64,000 nucleotides of DNA from Carnimonas nigrificans ATCC BAA-78 (GCF_000526695.1 NZ_JAGO01000011.1:310001-374000); one strand, 5' to 3'; numbered from the stretch's first letter, positions 49,430 through 60,424 are shown. Numbers and translations are program-made. Notes: generated from the sequence alone by a model not told the origin.

Positions 49430-51709
49430 ATGCTAAGCAAAGAACTCGAGCTTACCCTGAACACGGCCTTTACCGTGGCACGCTCCAAGCGCCACGAGTT
49501 TATGACCGTCGAACACCTTCTTCTTGCCCTGCTGGAAAACGCTTCGGCAGCCGACGTGCTGCGGGCGTGCGGAGCCAATCTCGACAAGCTCCGTGCCGAT
49601 TTGCAGGAATTCATTAGCGCAACCACACCACTGATTCCGGAAGGACAGTCCGACCGTGAAACGCAACCTACGCTGGGCTTCCAGCGGGTGCTACAGCGTG
49701 CGGTCTTCCATGTGCAGTCGTCCGGTAAAAATGAAGTTAACGGTGCCAATGTACTGGTAGCGATCTTCTCCGAACAGGAGAGCCAGGCGGTTTACTTCCT
49801 GAAGCAGCAGAACGTTGCCCGTGTGGATGCCGTCAACTATATCGCTCACGGTATTTCCAAGGTGACAGGGCACGGTCAGGCGCAGCAGTCGCCCAACCGA
49901 GACGCTGAAGAGGCCGAAGAGGGCACGGGCGATGCTTCATCGCACCCGCTGACGGGCTATGCCACCAACCTGAACGAGCAGGCACGGATTGGTCGTATTG
50001 ACCCATTGATCGGGCGCGATCACGAGCTTGAACGCGTTATCCAGATTCTCGCCCGCAGGCGCAAGAACAACCCGCTGCTGGTGGGCGAGGCCGGGGTGGG
50101 TAAAACCGCCATTGCTGAGGGTCTGGCGAAGCGTATCGTCGAAGAAAATGTACCTGATGTCATCAAGGATGCCATCGTCTATTCCCTCGATATGGGCGCG
50201 CTGCTGGCGGGCACCAAGTATCGGGGCGATTTCGAAAAGCGGCTGAAGGCGCTGCTGGGCGAGTTGAAAAAAGAGCCGAATTCGGTGCTTTTCATTGATG
50301 AAATTCACACCGTGATTGGGGCAGGTGCTGCCTCCGGTGGCGTGATGGACGCATCCAATCTGCTCAAGCCGCTGCTCTCCTCGGGGGAACTGCGCTGCAT
50401 CGGTTCTACCACCTTCCAGGAGTTCCGGGGCATCTTCGAGAAGGATCGTGCGCTGGCGCGGCGTTTCCAGAAGGTCGATGTGCCCGAACCGTCGGTCGAA
50501 GATACCATTCGTATCCTCAAAGGGCTGCGCGGGCGTTTCGAAGAGCACCATCAGCTCAAGTATACCGACGGTGCCATGGAGGCAGCGGTGCAGCTGTCGG
50601 ATCGTTATATCAACGACCGCCACTTGCCCGACAAGGCCATCGACGTGATTGATGAAGCGGGCGCTCATCAGCACCTGCTGCCGGAAGAGGCGCGCGCTTC
50701 CACCATTGATGTGGAGCAGATCGAGTCGATTGTGGCGTCGATTGCGCGTATTCCGCCGAAGAGTGTCTCCAGCTCCGACCGGCAGCGTCTGGCGAATCTT
50801 GAGCGCGATCTGAAAATGCTGGTATTTGGGCAGAATGAAGCGATCGAGAGCCTGTCGGCTGCCATCAAGCTGTCACGCGCCGGGCTTAACTCGCCGGAAA
50901 AACCGGTGGGCAGCTTCCTGTTCGCCGGCCCTACCGGGGTGGGTAAAACCGAGGTGGCTCGTCAGTTGGCGCAGATCATGGGCATCGAGCTGGTACGCTT
51001 TGATATGTCCGAATACATGGAGCGTCACACTGTGTCGCGATTGATTGGCGCGCCGCCTGGCTACGTAGGGTACGATCAGGGCGGGTTATTGACCGAGGCC
51101 GTGACCAAACAGCCCCACTGTGTGCTGCTGCTCGATGAGATCGAGAAGGCGCACCCCGAGGTCTTCAACCTGCTATTGCAAGTAATGGATCACGGTAGGC
51201 TGACGGATAACAATGGACGTGAAGCCGACTTCCGCAACGTGATTGTGATCATGACCTCCAACGCTGGTGCTGAGCAGGCATCGCGCCGCTCGATTGGCTT
51301 CCAGCATCAGGATCACTCGACCGATGCCATGGAGGTAATTCGCAAGACCTTCACGCCGGAGTTCCGTAACCGCCTCGATGGCATCATTCAGTTCCAGCGT
51401 CTTGATTCGCAGATTGTGCGGAATGTTGTCGATAAGTTCCTGGTTGAGCTTCAGGCACAGCTTGATGAAAAACGCGTGCAGCTTGATGTGGATGACGAGG
51501 CACGTAGCTGGCTTGCAGAGCACGGCTATGACCCCGAGATGGGGGCGCGGCCAATGACTCGCTTGATTCAGGATCAGGTCAAGAAACCGTTGGCCGAGAA
51601 GATTCTGTTCGGTGAGCTGGCTGAGAAGGGGGGGATCGTGCACGTGAGTGTCGAGAACAACCAGTTGCGTCTTGAGACGGAAGCGGCACTGGCACCGGAA
51701 GCCGAGTAA
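49430..51709 (+). CDS. clpA: ATP-dependent Clp protease ATPase subunit ClpA
   Basis: 759 residues. An N-domain (about 1-145) that docks ClpS is followed by two AAA+ modules, with Walker A motifs GEAGVGKTA and GPTGVGKTE and Walker B motifs [14 protein letters not shown] and [14 protein letters not shown]. The ClpP-docking loop appears as SIGFQHQD. It unfolds substrates and feeds them to ClpP. Codons and motifs are intact. Ends at a strong terminator. Confidence 0.97.
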   Translation: MLSKELELTLNTAFTVARSKRHEFMTVEHLLLALLENASAADVLRACGANLDKLRADLQEFISATTPLIPEGQSDRETQPTLGFQRVLQRAVFHVQSSGKNEVNGANVLVAIFSEQESQAVYFLKQQNVARVDAVNYIAHGISKVTGHGQAQQSPNRDAEEAEEGTGDASSHPLTGYATNLNEQARIGRIDPLIGRDHELERVIQILARRRKNNPLLVGEAGVGKTAIAEGLAKRIVEENVPDVIKDAIVYSLDMGALLAGTKYRGDFEKRLKALLGELKKEPNSVLFIDEIHTVIGAGAASGGVMDASNLLKPLLSSGELRCIGSTTFQEFRGIFEKDRALARRFQKVDVPEPSVEDTIRILKGLRGRFEEHHQLKYTDGAMEAAVQLSDRYINDRHLPDKAIDVIDEAGAHQHLLPEEARASTIDVEQIESIVASIARIPPKSVSSSDRQRLANLERDLKMLVFGQNEAIESLSAAIKLSRAGLNSPEKPVGSFLFAGPTGVGKTEVARQLAQIMGIELVRFDMSEYMERHTVSRLIGAPPGYVGYDQGGLLTEAVTKQPHCVLLLDEIEKAHPEVFNLLLQVMDHGRLTDNNGREADFRNVIVIMTSNAGAEQASRRSIGFQHQDHSTDAMEVIRKTFTPEFRNRLDGIIQFQRLDSQIVRNVVDKFLVELQAQLDEKRVQLDVDDEARSWLAEHGYDPEMGARPMTRLIQDQVKKPLAEKILFGELAEKGGIVHVSVENNQLRLETEAALAPEAE

Positions 51710-51778
51710 TAACGGGCAGTGGTAGCGCAATGGCTGTTCGGTAGGGCGGCTATTGCGATTCATTTCAGCCAATAATGC

Positions 51779-51813
51779 AAAAAGCGCCTTCCCTGAGAGG
51801 GGAGGCGCTTTTT
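51779..51813. terminator. Bidirectional terminator between clpA and infA
   Basis: AAAAAGCGCCTTCCC (51779-51793) pairs with GGGGAGGCGCTTTTT (51799-51813) with one G-T pair. It is flanked by A and T runs, so it stops transcription from both sides. Confidence 0.92.
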
Positions 51814-51908
51814 CGTGTGTACGATGAGTGCTGAGTATTGAGGCTACTGAGGGTTACCCATCGAATGCTGACCTTCGGTCGATGTGCGTGTAGCAGCGTG
51901 ACCGGAGA

Positions 51909-52127
51909 CTAGCGAGAACGGTAAACGATACGTCCTTTGGACAGGTCGTAGGGAGTCAACTCGACCTTGACCTTGTCACCAGTCAGAATGCGGATGTAGT
52001 TTTTGCGCATTTTGCCGGAGATGTGTGCAGTTACAATGTGACCGTTTTCGAGTTCAACTCGGAACATGGTGTTGGGAAGGGTGTCGACGACTACACCTTC
52101 CATTTCAATATGGTCTTCACGTGCCAT
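51909..52127 (-). CDS. infA: Translation initiation factor IF-1
   Basis: 72 residues, the standard length. An S1-like beta-barrel with [26 protein letters not shown] and ending KGRIVYRSR, nearly identical to E. coli IF-1. ATG 52127 follows GGAGGAAAGG. It is single, with its own promoter, and faces clpA. Confidence 0.98.
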   Translation of the reverse strand: MAREDHIEMEGVVVDTLPNTMFRVELENGHIVTAHISGKMRKNYIRILTGDKVKVELTPYDLSKGRIVYRSR

Positions 52128-52275
52128 ATAGGCCTTTCCTCCAAAAAATAACGTCTGAGCAAGCGGTGCAGGTGGTCGCTGCGGCAGGATCAATCTCTCG
52201 GTAGCCGTAAGCGAATACGCTGAGTCCGCGGGAGTTGGGCGGAAGATCGCGAATGGCGTGGCAAGATTGCGGCGG

Positions 52276-52304
52276 ATTATGCCACATGCCGCGTTTTCAG
52301 GCAA
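52276..52304 (-). promoter_or_regulatory. Promoter of infA
   Basis: On the minus strand TTGCCT (52299-52304) and CATAAT (52276-52281) are separated by exactly 17 bp, a good sigma-70 promoter about 150 bp before the infA start. Confidence 0.75.
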
Positions 52305-52376
52305 AAAACGTTGAACAACCGCGATGAGGGAGCATTGGTGGCCGGCGACAATTTTGCGTAGCCCTCAGATAAGGCT

Positions 52377-53099
52377 TCACGCATTCACTTGTTGCCAGCC
52401 GGTCTGAGTGAGCAGCTCCAGGGGGCGAAAGCGGGTCTTGTAGCGCATTTTGGGGCTGTCAGCGATCCAGTAGCCTAAATAAACATAGGGTAATCCCAGC
52501 TCACGGGCGCGCTCGATTTGCCACAACACCGCATAACTTCCCAGGGATCGACGCGCATGTTCCGCTTCCGGAGCATAAAAGGTGTAAATGGCAGAGAGCC
52601 CATCATTCAGATGATCGACGGCGGCTACGGCCAACAGCTCTTCATGCAAACGAAATTCAACCAGCCCTGAGAAGTGCTGCTCGCTGGTGAGAAACGAACG
52701 GTACTGCGCTTCATCGGGAGGGTACATGGCACCATCGCGGTGACGGGCATTGATATAACGGCAGTAAAGCGCGTAGTGCTCATCGGAAAAGTGCGCTGGC
52801 ACACTGGTCGCCTGCAAATCCTGATTACGCTGAGATACCTTGCGCTGGCTGCGGTCAGGAGTGAAATCCGCCACCAGCACCCGTGCCGATTGACATGCGC
52901 TGCACTTGTCACAATGAGGGCGGTATAGATTGGCACCGCTGCGTCTGAAGCCGGCGTGAGTGAGCGCGGTATAGAGAGGCACCGTCACTTCGAGCGCCGG
53001 GTCGATAAACAGGGTGGTGGCCTGCTGCCCCGTCAGATAGCTGCACGGGTGAGGCGGTGTCACGAAGAGCTTGATGTGGCTCTCGGTGGCACTGGTCAT
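52377..53099 (-). CDS. bpt: Aspartate/glutamate leucyl-tRNA-protein transferase Bpt
   Basis: 240 residues. It attaches leucine to N-terminal Asp and Glu of proteins, making them ClpS substrates. Family marks are the cysteine cluster HCDKCSACQSARV, GFRRSGANLYRPHC and the C-terminal LGYWIADSPKMRYKTRFRPLELL. It follows aat on the same strand, 63 bp away. Confidence 0.95.
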   Translation of the reverse strand: MTSATESHIKLFVTPPHPCSYLTGQQATTLFIDPALEVTVPLYTALTHAGFRRSGANLYRPHCDKCSACQSARVLVADFTPDRSQRKVSQRNQDLQATSVPAHFSDEHYALYCRYINARHRDGAMYPPDEAQYRSFLTSEQHFSGLVEFRLHEELLAVAAVDHLNDGLSAIYTFYAPEAEHARRSLGSYAVLWQIERARELGLPYVYLGYWIADSPKMRYKTRFRPLELLTQTGWQQVNA

Positions 53100-53162
53100 G
53101 GGGAATCTCCCGATAGGGAAGGTAGGGTAGGGTGAACTGGCAAAAGCATCAGGTTCATGTCT

Positions 53163-53882
53163 TCAGGCGGGCGACATTAATGTAGTGTGCCATTGGCCGG
53201 AGATACCAATCGGATCATTATCAATCGCACCATCGAGTAGCGCCACAAAATCGCGACGTGATATGAGGCGTGCTCCCAGCCGCTCCAGGTGAGAGGTATG
53301 CATCTGGCAGTCGATCAGCGTGAAGCCGCGTGCCTTCAGAAACTCCACCAGCAGTGCCAGCGCCACTTTCGAGCTATCGTTTTCGCGTGAAAACATCGAC
53401 TCGCCAAAGAATACCTTGCCTATCGCTACGCCGTAGAGTCCACCCACCAGTGTCTGCTCGCGCCATACTTCAACCGAATGACCATACCCCAGTTGGTGCA
53501 GCGTCTGGTAGGCATCTCTCATGTCATCGGTGATCCAGGTGTCACCTTCATGCAGCGTTGAGCAGCACTCGATCACTTCACTGAAGGCATGGTCAAGGGT
53601 TACCCGAAAGCCGCCGTTGCGAATTCGCTTGGCGAGGCTGCGGCGTACCTTTAATTCATGGGGAAACAGCACCATGCGCGGATCTGGGCTCCACCACAGA
53701 ATCGGCTCGCCATCGCTGAACCACGGAAAAATGCCGCGCCGATAGCCTTCCAGCAACCATTCGGGAGAGAGCTGCCCGCCCGCCGCCAACAACCCTTCGG
53801 GGGAGGTTAACGCGGTTTCAACATCAGGAAACCAGGGGGAGAGCGTGTTGCCGAGCCAGGTAAGTGACGGTTGTTCTGCCAT
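53163..53882 (-). CDS. aat: Leucyl/phenylalanyl-tRNA-protein transferase Aat
   Basis: 239 residues. It adds Leu or Phe to N-terminal Lys and Arg. The motifs GYRRGIFPWFSDGEPILWWSPDPRMVL, FGESMFSRENDSSKVAL and DCQMHTSHLERLGA are complete. I chose ATG 53882 (MAEQPSLTWLGN); a TTG nine codons earlier is less likely. With bpt, clpS and clpA it completes the N-degron set. Confidence 0.96.
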   Translation of the reverse strand: MAEQPSLTWLGNTLSPWFPDVETALTSPEGLLAAGGQLSPEWLLEGYRRGIFPWFSDGEPILWWSPDPRMVLFPHELKVRRSLAKRIRNGGFRVTLDHAFSEVIECCSTLHEGDTWITDDMRDAYQTLHQLGYGHSVEVWREQTLVGGLYGVAIGKVFFGESMFSRENDSSKVALALLVEFLKARGFTLIDCQMHTSHLERLGARLISRRDFVALLDGAIDNDPIGISGQWHTTLMSPA

Positions 53883-54395
53883 GGGAAGGAGCCTTTCACG
53901 TCGTGCCAAAAATGCGCTGAAGCGGAAACTCCGACGACTGGTGATGCTTCAGAGGTCGGCACCGGTACCTTGAGCAGCATCATATCGTACCTGCCACCCG
54001 CGCAAATAGTCTGGATTTTCAATAGCCTGCTGATGCCGTTACATAAGGGCGGGCTGTGCTAGAATACGGCCCGAGGGCCAGGCTCTTGTGGAAGGCTGTG
54101 CTGGCGATCAGCACTGTGAACACTGCGTTGCGTTACAGTGCCGCCTGTTATTTATCGCGGCCCTGTTTGCCAGGGCGATTCAGGGTGGTAAGGTCGGCCT
54201 CGGCGCTGGTGTTTATCATTTTTTATTATCGAGCCGCCAGCGTCATTCAGGCCAATAGGCCTTGCGTCAACGACATGCGACTGAAGCAATCTTCCTTCTT
54301 CCTTGCATAACGCCTTTACCATGTTTTTACGGCTCGGCGTTCAGTGGCCGAGCCGTCGTCGTGATTGTTAATAGTGCCTTTTTGGCGCGTAGGGG
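53883..54395. other. Structured, gene-free region upstream of ftsK
   Basis: 513 bp without a recognised gene. A possible -10 TAGAAT is at 54060-54065 with TTACAT 15 bp upstream. After it come hairpins GCACTGT/ACAGTGC (54111-54117 with 54135-54141), GCCCTG/CAGGGC (54160-54165 with 54171-54176) and the 10-bp ACGGCTCGGC/GCCGAGCCGT (54329-54338 with 54347-54356), the last only 40 bp before ftsK. This could be an ftsK leader or a small RNA. trxB, found here in some relatives, is absent. Confidence 0.45.
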
Positions 54396-57300
54396 ATGTC
54401 AACATTGAGTGTCAAGAAACGATCACAAGCCACTCCCAACCGCAAACGTAAACCGGTTCAGAAAAGCACGCCCAGGAATGTGCGTAACAGTCGCTCCCGG
54501 CAGGGGGCCAAGCCGGCCCCTGCCCGTAATAAATCTGTACCGCGGGATAAAAAACAGCAGGCGCGAGCGCACGCTAAAACGCGCCATATGTCTGAAGCGT
54601 CACAGCGCTTCTCGGCCAATTTGCAGGGAGCCGCCAAGGATGGTGTCGCGGTAGGAATGCTCGCGGTATGCGCCTTCCTGCTGCTGGCCTTCTTCAGCTA
54701 TTCAAATACCGATCCCGGTTGGTTCAGCAGCGGCCCTGAACAGCAGGTCAGCAACTGGATGGGGCAGTGGGGGGCCTGGCTCGCCGATGTGCTGTTTGCG
54801 CTGTTGGGTGATGCTGCCCTGTGGCTGCCCGCGATTCTCGGCTTCGGTGGCTGGCGCTTGATCCGTTTGCGGGTCGCGCACTACGAATGGAACCCCACTG
54901 CGCTGGCGGTACGCCTGATAGGGTTGATGATGGTGCTGGTAGGCACTTGTCTGATTTCCGAATTGCACACCAGTGGCGGTGGCGATCTGCCCAACGGCAA
55001 TGGTGGCGTTATCGGGCAGGGGCTGGCTGAACTGCTGAATGACGGTATCAGTATCAGCGGCACTACGCTGGTGGCGCTGGCGCTGCTGTTGGGCGGTATC
55101 CCGATGCTGCTGAATGCCTCCTGGCTAACCATTATGGACAAGCTGGGCAAGGCCGGTGCGTCCCTGTTCGGTTGGGTGGCAGGGAAGTTCTCAGCGTCAC
55201 GTAATGCGCTGGATAACCGCCGTGCCAACCGTGATGCTGCCATCAGCGATAGCGTTGAAGTTGAAGAGCCACCCGCGGCGAAGGCCAAGGGGCCGTCGCT
55301 GTTCTCGCGGATGGTCAGCAAGCTCAAGGGCACGCCGTTTTCGGCGGGGCTGGAGAACAGTCGCAGCAGTGAGCTTTACGACGATAACTTTTATGGCGAT
55401 CGTGACCGCTACCCCTATGAAGAGCAAGAGCCTTTAGCCGAGACCAGCGAACTGCCGTGGCGTGAAGTGGAAGAAACACCTTCCCGACGTACGCGTGCCG
55501 AACTGGATGAGCGTGACAAAGCGCCGTCGCAGCCTTCCTATGCGCGTGATGAGGCGCCGCGTGAGCGTGATGATGTTTACGCTTCACCGAAAAGTGCCGT
55601 GGATGAGCGCCCCATACTGCCGCACAGTGAGACTGTCCCTCTGGAGCATCCGGCGGCCGACGAGGCTCGCGCTCCCGAGCCTGTCAGTGAAGCGGTCACG
55701 CAACATGTACCAGAGCGTGCAGAACCCATAGTGCCTGCGCAGCCTGAGCACGATGCTCCGCGTCGCCGTGCGCCTGAAACAACCGTCAGTGCATCAGAGC
55801 CGCATAAAGACGTTGAGCAGAATGCCCAGCCAGCACCTGTCAAACCGCGCATTCGCGTGGGGGCAGGGGAGCGCTACCAAAACGATGGCCAGCGTGAGAA
55901 TGCGCCTGCCGCTGCTGGTACGGCCGTTGCCGGTGAAGAGGTGGCCGCGGCTGCCTTTACCCCCGCTGCTCAGGATTCAGACATGGCGCCTGACACCAGC
56001 GCTGCTGCCGAGCCGTCGGTCGAGCAGCCTATTCAGCGGCCATATGAAGACGCGCATCAGGTCTCTGACAGCCGTCAGCCGAATGACAACACTGCGCCAT
56101 CCTATGACGAAAGCAGCGTTGATTCCTTCGCCCCGCCTGAACCTGTTGAGCTTCCTTCTCGGGAAGAAGAAGCACCTGCGGCGATGGAGCATTTATCGGC
56201 GCTGGAAGATGAACCGCGTAGAGAACCGGTAATGGAAGCGCCTGTTTCGGTCCATGATGACGTTCAGCCTGAACAGGAGAGCAACAGCACTGCGTTGTTT
56301 GGTGCGCCGGTCAGTGACGATGACGACGAGCTGGCGGCTGTACAGCCTGTTGCGCCAACCGTCAATGAGCCTGCACCGGCTCCTGCCCCCGCAGCGCCTG
56401 CTGACGTAGTGGCTGAAACACCTGTGGCTGAAACGCCTGCGCCTGCCTCCCAGGGGCCGCGCGTGTGGACGATCGAGCAGTTGCAGAATCAAGGAAGTTC
56501 CTACGAACTGAGCGAGCCGGTGGGCAAGATGCCTTCCACCGAACTGCTGACGCCTGCGGATACTGCCAAGCCTTCCTACACGCAGGAAGAGCTGGACAGC
56601 ATGGGAGAAATGCTCGAAACCCGTCTCAAGGAGTACGGCGTCAAGGCGGAAGTGGTCGATGTCTCGCCGGGGCCTGTGATTACGCGGTTTGAGATCGAAC
56701 CGGCAGCGGGGGTTAAAAGCTCAAAGATCAGCAACCTGTCAACCGATCTGGCGCGTTCTCTGCGGGTCAAGAGCGTGCGCGTCATTGAAGTGATTCAGGG
56801 TCGTTCCACCGTAGGGATCGAGATTCCCAATCCCAAGCGCGAAATGATTCGCCTGCGGCAGGTACTGGAGTCCGCGGTCTATCGTGATGCAGCGTCACCT
56901 GTCACCGTAGCATTGGGGCAGAGTATCAGTGGTCAGTCGGTGGTTGCCGATCTGGGCAAGATGCCCCATGTGCTGGTGGCAGGAACGACCGGCTCGGGTA
57001 AATCGGTTGGCGTGAATGCCATGTTGATTTCGATGCTGCTGAAATCGACACCGGAAGAAGTTCGCCTGATTCTGATTGACCCGAAAATGCTTGAACTGTC
57101 GGTCTACGACGACATTCCGCACCTGCTGACGCCGGTCGTTACCGATATGAAGGAAGCAGCCAACTCGCTGCGCTGGTGTGTGGCCGAGATGGAGCGTCGT
57201 TACAAGCTGATGTCGAAAATGGGCGTGCGCAATATCGCTGGCTTTAATGCCACGCTCGACGATGTGCATGCGAAGGGCGGACAAATTGCCGATCCGCTGT

Positions 57301-58022
57301 GGGACCCTGAACCCTGGCAGGCTTCTGAGCCGCACCCTACCCTTGAAAAGCTGCCTTACATCGTCGTGGTCATCGACGAATTTGCCGACATGTTCATGGT
57401 GGTGGGCAAGAAAGTGGAAGAGCTGATTGCACGCCTTGCCCAGAAAGCGCGTGCCGCGGGTATTCACCTGGTGCTGGCAACCCAGCGGCCTTCGGTGGAT
57501 GTGGTAACCGGTTTGATCAAGGCCAATATTCCGTCACGTATCGCCTTCCAGGTCTCCTCGAAAACCGATTCGCGGACCATCCTCGATCAGGGCGGAGCTG
57601 AAAGTCTGCTGGGCCACGGCGACATGCTCTATCTTTCGGTAGGCGCTGGAACGCCAGTGCGCGTGCATGGTGCCTTCGTTGACGATAATGAAGTTCACCG
57701 AGTGGTAGAGGACTGGAAGCTGCGTGGCACGCCCGATTACGTTGAAGAGATTCTGTCGGGTGATGTCAGTGCCGAGGCGCTGGCTGGGCTTGAGGCCGAC
57801 AGCGACAGCAACGATGCCGAACAGGACGCGCTCTACGATGAAGCGGTGGCTTTTGTTACCGAGAAGCAGAAGGTTTCTGTCTCCTCGGTACAGCGCAGCT
57901 TCAAGATTGGCTATAACCGTGCATCGCGTTTGGTTGAAGCGATGGAAAAAGCGGGAGTGGTCTCTGAAATGGGCGCCAACGGCGGCCGCGAAGTGCTGGC
58001 CCGGCCCGCACCACGGGCATAG
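54396..58022 (+). CDS. ftsK: DNA translocase FtsK
   Basis: 1208 residues. A basic N-terminus (1-65) precedes a membrane domain with about four helices (about 85-270), then a long Pro/Ala/Glu-rich linker (about 280-690). The C-terminal motor has Walker A GTTGSGKS at 863-870 and Walker [13 protein letters not shown] at 988-999, then a gamma winged helix at about 1140-1200 ([26 protein letters not shown]) that reads KOPS sites. It pumps DNA at the septum and activates XerCD. AGGGG abuts the ATG; an in-frame TTG three codons later (54405) is better spaced and may be the real start. Confidence 0.96.
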   Translation: MSTLSVKKRSQATPNRKRKPVQKSTPRNVRNSRSRQGAKPAPARNKSVPRDKKQQARAHAKTRHMSEASQRFSANLQGAAKDGVAVGMLAVCAFLLLAFFSYSNTDPGWFSSGPEQQVSNWMGQWGAWLADVLFALLGDAALWLPAILGFGGWRLIRLRVAHYEWNPTALAVRLIGLMMVLVGTCLISELHTSGGGDLPNGNGGVIGQGLAELLNDGISISGTTLVALALLLGGIPMLLNASWLTIMDKLGKAGASLFGWVAGKFSASRNALDNRRANRDAAISDSVEVEEPPAAKAKGPSLFSRMVSKLKGTPFSAGLENSRSSELYDDNFYGDRDRYPYEEQEPLAETSELPWREVEETPSRRTRAELDERDKAPSQPSYARDEAPRERDDVYASPKSAVDERPILPHSETVPLEHPAADEARAPEPVSEAVTQHVPERAEPIVPAQPEHDAPRRRAPETTVSASEPHKDVEQNAQPAPVKPRIRVGAGERYQNDGQRENAPAAAGTAVAGEEVAAAAFTPAAQDSDMAPDTSAAAEPSVEQPIQRPYEDAHQVSDSRQPNDNTAPSYDESSVDSFAPPEPVELPSREEEAPAAMEHLSALEDEPRREPVMEAPVSVHDDVQPEQESNSTALFGAPVSDDDDELAAVQPVAPTVNEPAPAPAPAAPADVVAETPVAETPAPASQGPRVWTIEQLQNQGSSYELSEPVGKMPSTELLTPADTAKPSYTQEELDSMGEMLETRLKEYGVKAEVVDVSPGPVITRFEIEPAAGVKSSKISNLSTDLARSLRVKSVRVIEVIQGRSTVGIEIPNPKREMIRLRQVLESAVYRDAASPVTVALGQSISGQSVVADLGKMPHVLVAGTTGSGKSVGVNAMLISMLLKSTPEEVRLILIDPKMLELSVYDDIPHLLTPVVTDMKEAANSLRWCVAEMERRYKLMSKMGVRNIAGFNATLDDVHAKGGQIADPLWDPEPWQASEPHPTLEKLPYIVVVIDEFADMFMVVGKKVEELIARLAQKARAAGIHLVLATQRPSVDVVTGLIKANIPSRIAFQVSSKTDSRTILDQGGAESLLGHGDMLYLSVGAGTPVRVHGAFVDDNEVHRVVEDWKLRGTPDYVEEILSGDVSAEALAGLEADSDSNDAEQDALYDEAVAFVTEKQKVSVSSVQRSFKIGYNRASRLVEAMEKAGVVSEMGANGGREVLARPAPRA

Positions 58023-58039
58023 TCGTTGAGAAAGGTGAT

Positions 58040-58061
58040 AAAGGGGCTTCGGCCCCTTTTT
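58040..58061 (+). terminator. Intrinsic terminator of ftsK
   Basis: AAAGGGGC (58040-58047) and GCCCCTTT (58052-58059) enclose a stable TTCG tetraloop and run into TTTTT. It is 18 bp after the ftsK stop. Confidence 0.93.
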
Positions 58062-58308
58062 GGGTTTATCTCTCGATGGGCTTTACCCTGTATCGGCCGA
58101 CGGGCGCCTATCTGACACACGGGTAGATGTAGATCCCGAAGCCTTGATTCGAGCGATGGAGGCTGTGTTGATTGAATCCATCGAGCCTAGACAAAACAGA
58201 AAGCGTGGCGATGACTTTTCGGATATAGAATATATCCAGCAGAGTGATCCTTTTATTGAGAAAGAGCGTAAAAGGAGGCTGCTTCACGATCTTGCTCAAA
58301 AACTGTAA
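58042..58308 (+). pseudogene. 3' remnant of a probable GIY-YIG nuclease-like gene
   Basis: An open frame begins directly after a stop codon inside the ftsK terminator and has no ATG or ribosome site at its beginning. Its translation from about 58075 looks like genuine protein: DPEALIRAMEAVLIESIEPRQNRKRGDDFSDIEYIQ, ending in a charged helix. The pattern E-x2-LI-x2-(l)-P-x2-N is the end of the GIY-YIG fold with its metal-binding Glu, and the RGDD tail occurs in stand-alone GIY-YIG proteins. The GIY and YIG strands themselves are missing. I read it as a gene that has lost its 5' part. Family call from memory, so moderate. Confidence 0.5.
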
Positions 58309-58381
58309 AGGGGAACTTTCCTCTTGTTTTAGCCGTCAATGTCCCAATCTTTCCGACATGGCTACCAATAAAGGAATCTCA

Positions 58382-59017
58382 ATGATGCAACCTGGCCGCA
58401 CGCTGACCGGTATGTTCTGTGGCGCTGCACTGCTCGCCTCCTCTGGCGTTTATGCGCAGGCCAATCCCGCTGAGCAACTGACCCAGTTGCTTGAGCCGCT
58501 GCACTCCTATTCGGGCGATTTCAAACAGGTGGTAGCAGGTGACAATGGGCAGGCCGCCCAGCAGGCCAGCGGTCATATGTGGCTGGCGCGCCCCGGCAAA
58601 TTCAACTGGCAGGTGAATGCTCCTTATTCGCAAACGGTTGTCTCCAACGGTCAGAAGGTCTATCTCTATGATCCCGATCTTAATCAGGTGTCGGTGCGTG
58701 ATCTTGACCCGCAGGTAACCTCGACGCCTGCGCTACTGCTATCAGGCAGTGCCGGTCAGATTACCCGTGATTACAGCGTTACCGAGCGAAGCAACGGCGA
58801 TGCCAAGGTGTTTAGCCTGACGCCACGTGATAAGGGCAGCCTGTTCCAGTCGCTGCAAATGACCTTCTATGGTAACCGTTTGACCAGTCTGAGCATGGAA
58901 GATCCTTCCGGCCAGCAAACTCGCGTGTCGTTCTCCAATATCGAACAGAACGGCTCCATCGACAGCTCTCGCTTTGTCTTCAATACGCCTAAAGGGGCGG
59001 ATGTTGTCGAGCAGTAA
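58382..59017 (+). CDS. lolA: Outer-membrane lipoprotein carrier protein LolA
   Basis: 211 residues. The signal peptide (hydrophobic core TGMFCGAALLASSGV, cleavage after AQA) directs it to the periplasm, where it ferries lipoproteins from LolCDE to LolB. The mature part has the half-barrel sequence YSGDFKQVV, GHMWLARPGKFNWQV and KVYLYDPDLNQVSVRDLD. ATG 58382 is preceded by AAAGGA; a second ATG follows directly. Next to ftsK and rarA, the usual order. Confidence 0.94.
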   Translation: MMQPGRTLTGMFCGAALLASSGVYAQANPAEQLTQLLEPLHSYSGDFKQVVAGDNGQAAQQASGHMWLARPGKFNWQVNAPYSQTVVSNGQKVYLYDPDLNQVSVRDLDPQVTSTPALLLSGSAGQITRDYSVTERSNGDAKVFSLTPRDKGSLFQSLQMTFYGNRLTSLSMEDPSGQQTRVSFSNIEQNGSIDSSRFVFNTPKGADVVEQ

Positions 59018-59086
59018 GTCAATGCTACGGGACGCCTGTGTGATGCGGGCGTCTCTGTCCTGGAGCAGATTAACAGGAAGGATAGT

Positions 59087-60424
59087 GTGAACGACGATCT
59101 GTTTGCTCCCGATGCGCCGCCCGGACAACCGTTGGCGGCGCGTTTGCGTCCATCATCCCTCGATCAGTATATCGGTCAAACCCATCTGCTGGGCGAAGGC
59201 AAACCACTGCGTCAGGCGGTAGAGCGCGACCAGCTCTACTCAATGATTTTCTGGGGGCCGCCCGGGGTAGGAAAAACCACCCTGGCACGGCTACTGGCGG
59301 CCCATACCGATGCCTATTTCGATACGCTCTCGGCGGTCTCAGCCGGGGTCAAGGATATTCGTCAGGCGGCTGAGCAGGCGCAGATGCGGGCGACTAACGG
59401 CACGCGGACTCTGCTGTTTGTTGATGAGGTGCACCGCTTCAACAAGGCGCAGCAGGATGCCTTCCTGCCGTGGGTGGAAGAGGGCGTGTTTATCTTTGTG
59501 GGCGCCACCACCGAGAATCCCTCTTTCGAGCTGAATAATGCCTTGCTGTCACGGGCACGCGTGCATGTGCTCAAGTCGCTGTCGCAGCAGGAACTGCGCT
59601 TGGTGATTGACCGCGCGCTTACCAGCCCCTCAGGTCTTGGCAATATGCCACTGGACGTGCCGGAGGAGGTGCGCGAGCTGCTGGCACGTGCCGCAGATGG
59701 TGATGCACGACGAGCGCTTAACCTGCTGGAAATTGGCGCTGATCTGGCCTCGGCCACTGGCGGTGAGCGCCCTTTGCTCAACCGTGCGGTGGTTGAAGAA
59801 GCGCTGGGCGAGAGCACGCGCCGCTTCGATCAGGGCGGCGAGTATTTCTACGACCAAATTTCGGCGCTGCATAAATCGGTACGCGGATCGCATCCGGATG
59901 CAGCGCTTTATTGGCTGTGCCGAATGCTCGATGGCGGAGCTGATCCCCGCTATCTGGCACGCCGCATCGTGCGTATGGCGTGGGAGGATATCGGCCTTGC
60001 CGATCCGCGCGCCATGCAGATAGCCAATGATGCCGCCACTACCTACGAGCGCCTGGGCAGCCCCGAAGGGGAGCTGGCGCTGGGGCAGGCAGTCATCTAT
60101 CTGGCAGTGGCTGCCAAAAGCAATGCCGGCTACAACGCCTATCATCAGGCATGTGCCTTCGTGGCGAAGGACGTTGGCACCAGTGAAGTCCCCATTCATC
60201 TGCGTAATGCTCCTACCAAACTGATGGAAGAGCTTGGCTATGGGCATGACTACCGCTATGCCCACAACGAACCGCATGCCTATGCAGCGGGCGAGACCTA
60301 TATGCCGGATGAGCTAGAGGAGCCGGGCTGGTATCAGCCGGTGCCGCGAGGGCTTGAAAGCAAGATTGCCGACAAGCTGGTGTGGCTGGCCGAACTTGAC
60401 CGCAAGGCCGGTGGCCCAGGCTGA
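59087..60424 (+). CDS. rarA: Replication-associated recombination protein RarA (MgsA)
   Basis: 445 residues, an AAA+ clamp-loader-like ATPase acting at stalled replication forks with SSB. Walker A is GPPGVGKTT (about 57-65), Walker B TLLFVDEVHRFNKAQQDA, and the sensor GATTENPSFE. The C-terminal tetramerisation part has HKSVRGSHPDAALYWLCRML. Start is a GTG at 59087, four bases after AGGAAGGA. 69 bp after lolA, likely same transcript. Confidence 0.96.
   Translation: MNDDLFAPDAPPGQPLAARLRPSSLDQYIGQTHLLGEGKPLRQAVERDQLYSMIFWGPPGVGKTTLARLLAAHTDAYFDTLSAVSAGVKDIRQAAEQAQMRATNGTRTLLFVDEVHRFNKAQQDAFLPWVEEGVFIFVGATTENPSFELNNALLSRARVHVLKSLSQQELRLVIDRALTSPSGLGNMPLDVPEEVRELLARAADGDARRALNLLEIGADLASATGGERPLLNRAVVEEALGESTRRFDQGGEYFYDQISALHKSVRGSHPDAALYWLCRMLDGGADPRYLARRIVRMAWEDIGLADPRAMQIANDAATTYERLGSPEGELALGQAVIYLAVAAKSNAGYNAYHQACAFVAKDVGTSEVPIHLRNAPTKLMEELGYGHDYRYAHNEPHAYAAGETYMPDELEEPGWYQPVPRGLESKIADKLVWLAELDRKAGGPG

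Noticed and set aside
54056-54310. An 84-codon plus-strand frame upstream of ftsK
   Set aside because: It spans the stem-loops, lacks a ribosome site, and its composition does not look like a protein.
53883-54395. trxB, 4.5S RNA or 6S RNA upstream of ftsK
   Set aside because: No thioredoxin reductase coding sequence; the conserved GGAAGGAAGCAG-type loop of 4.5S RNA is absent; no long 6S-like bulged duplex seen.
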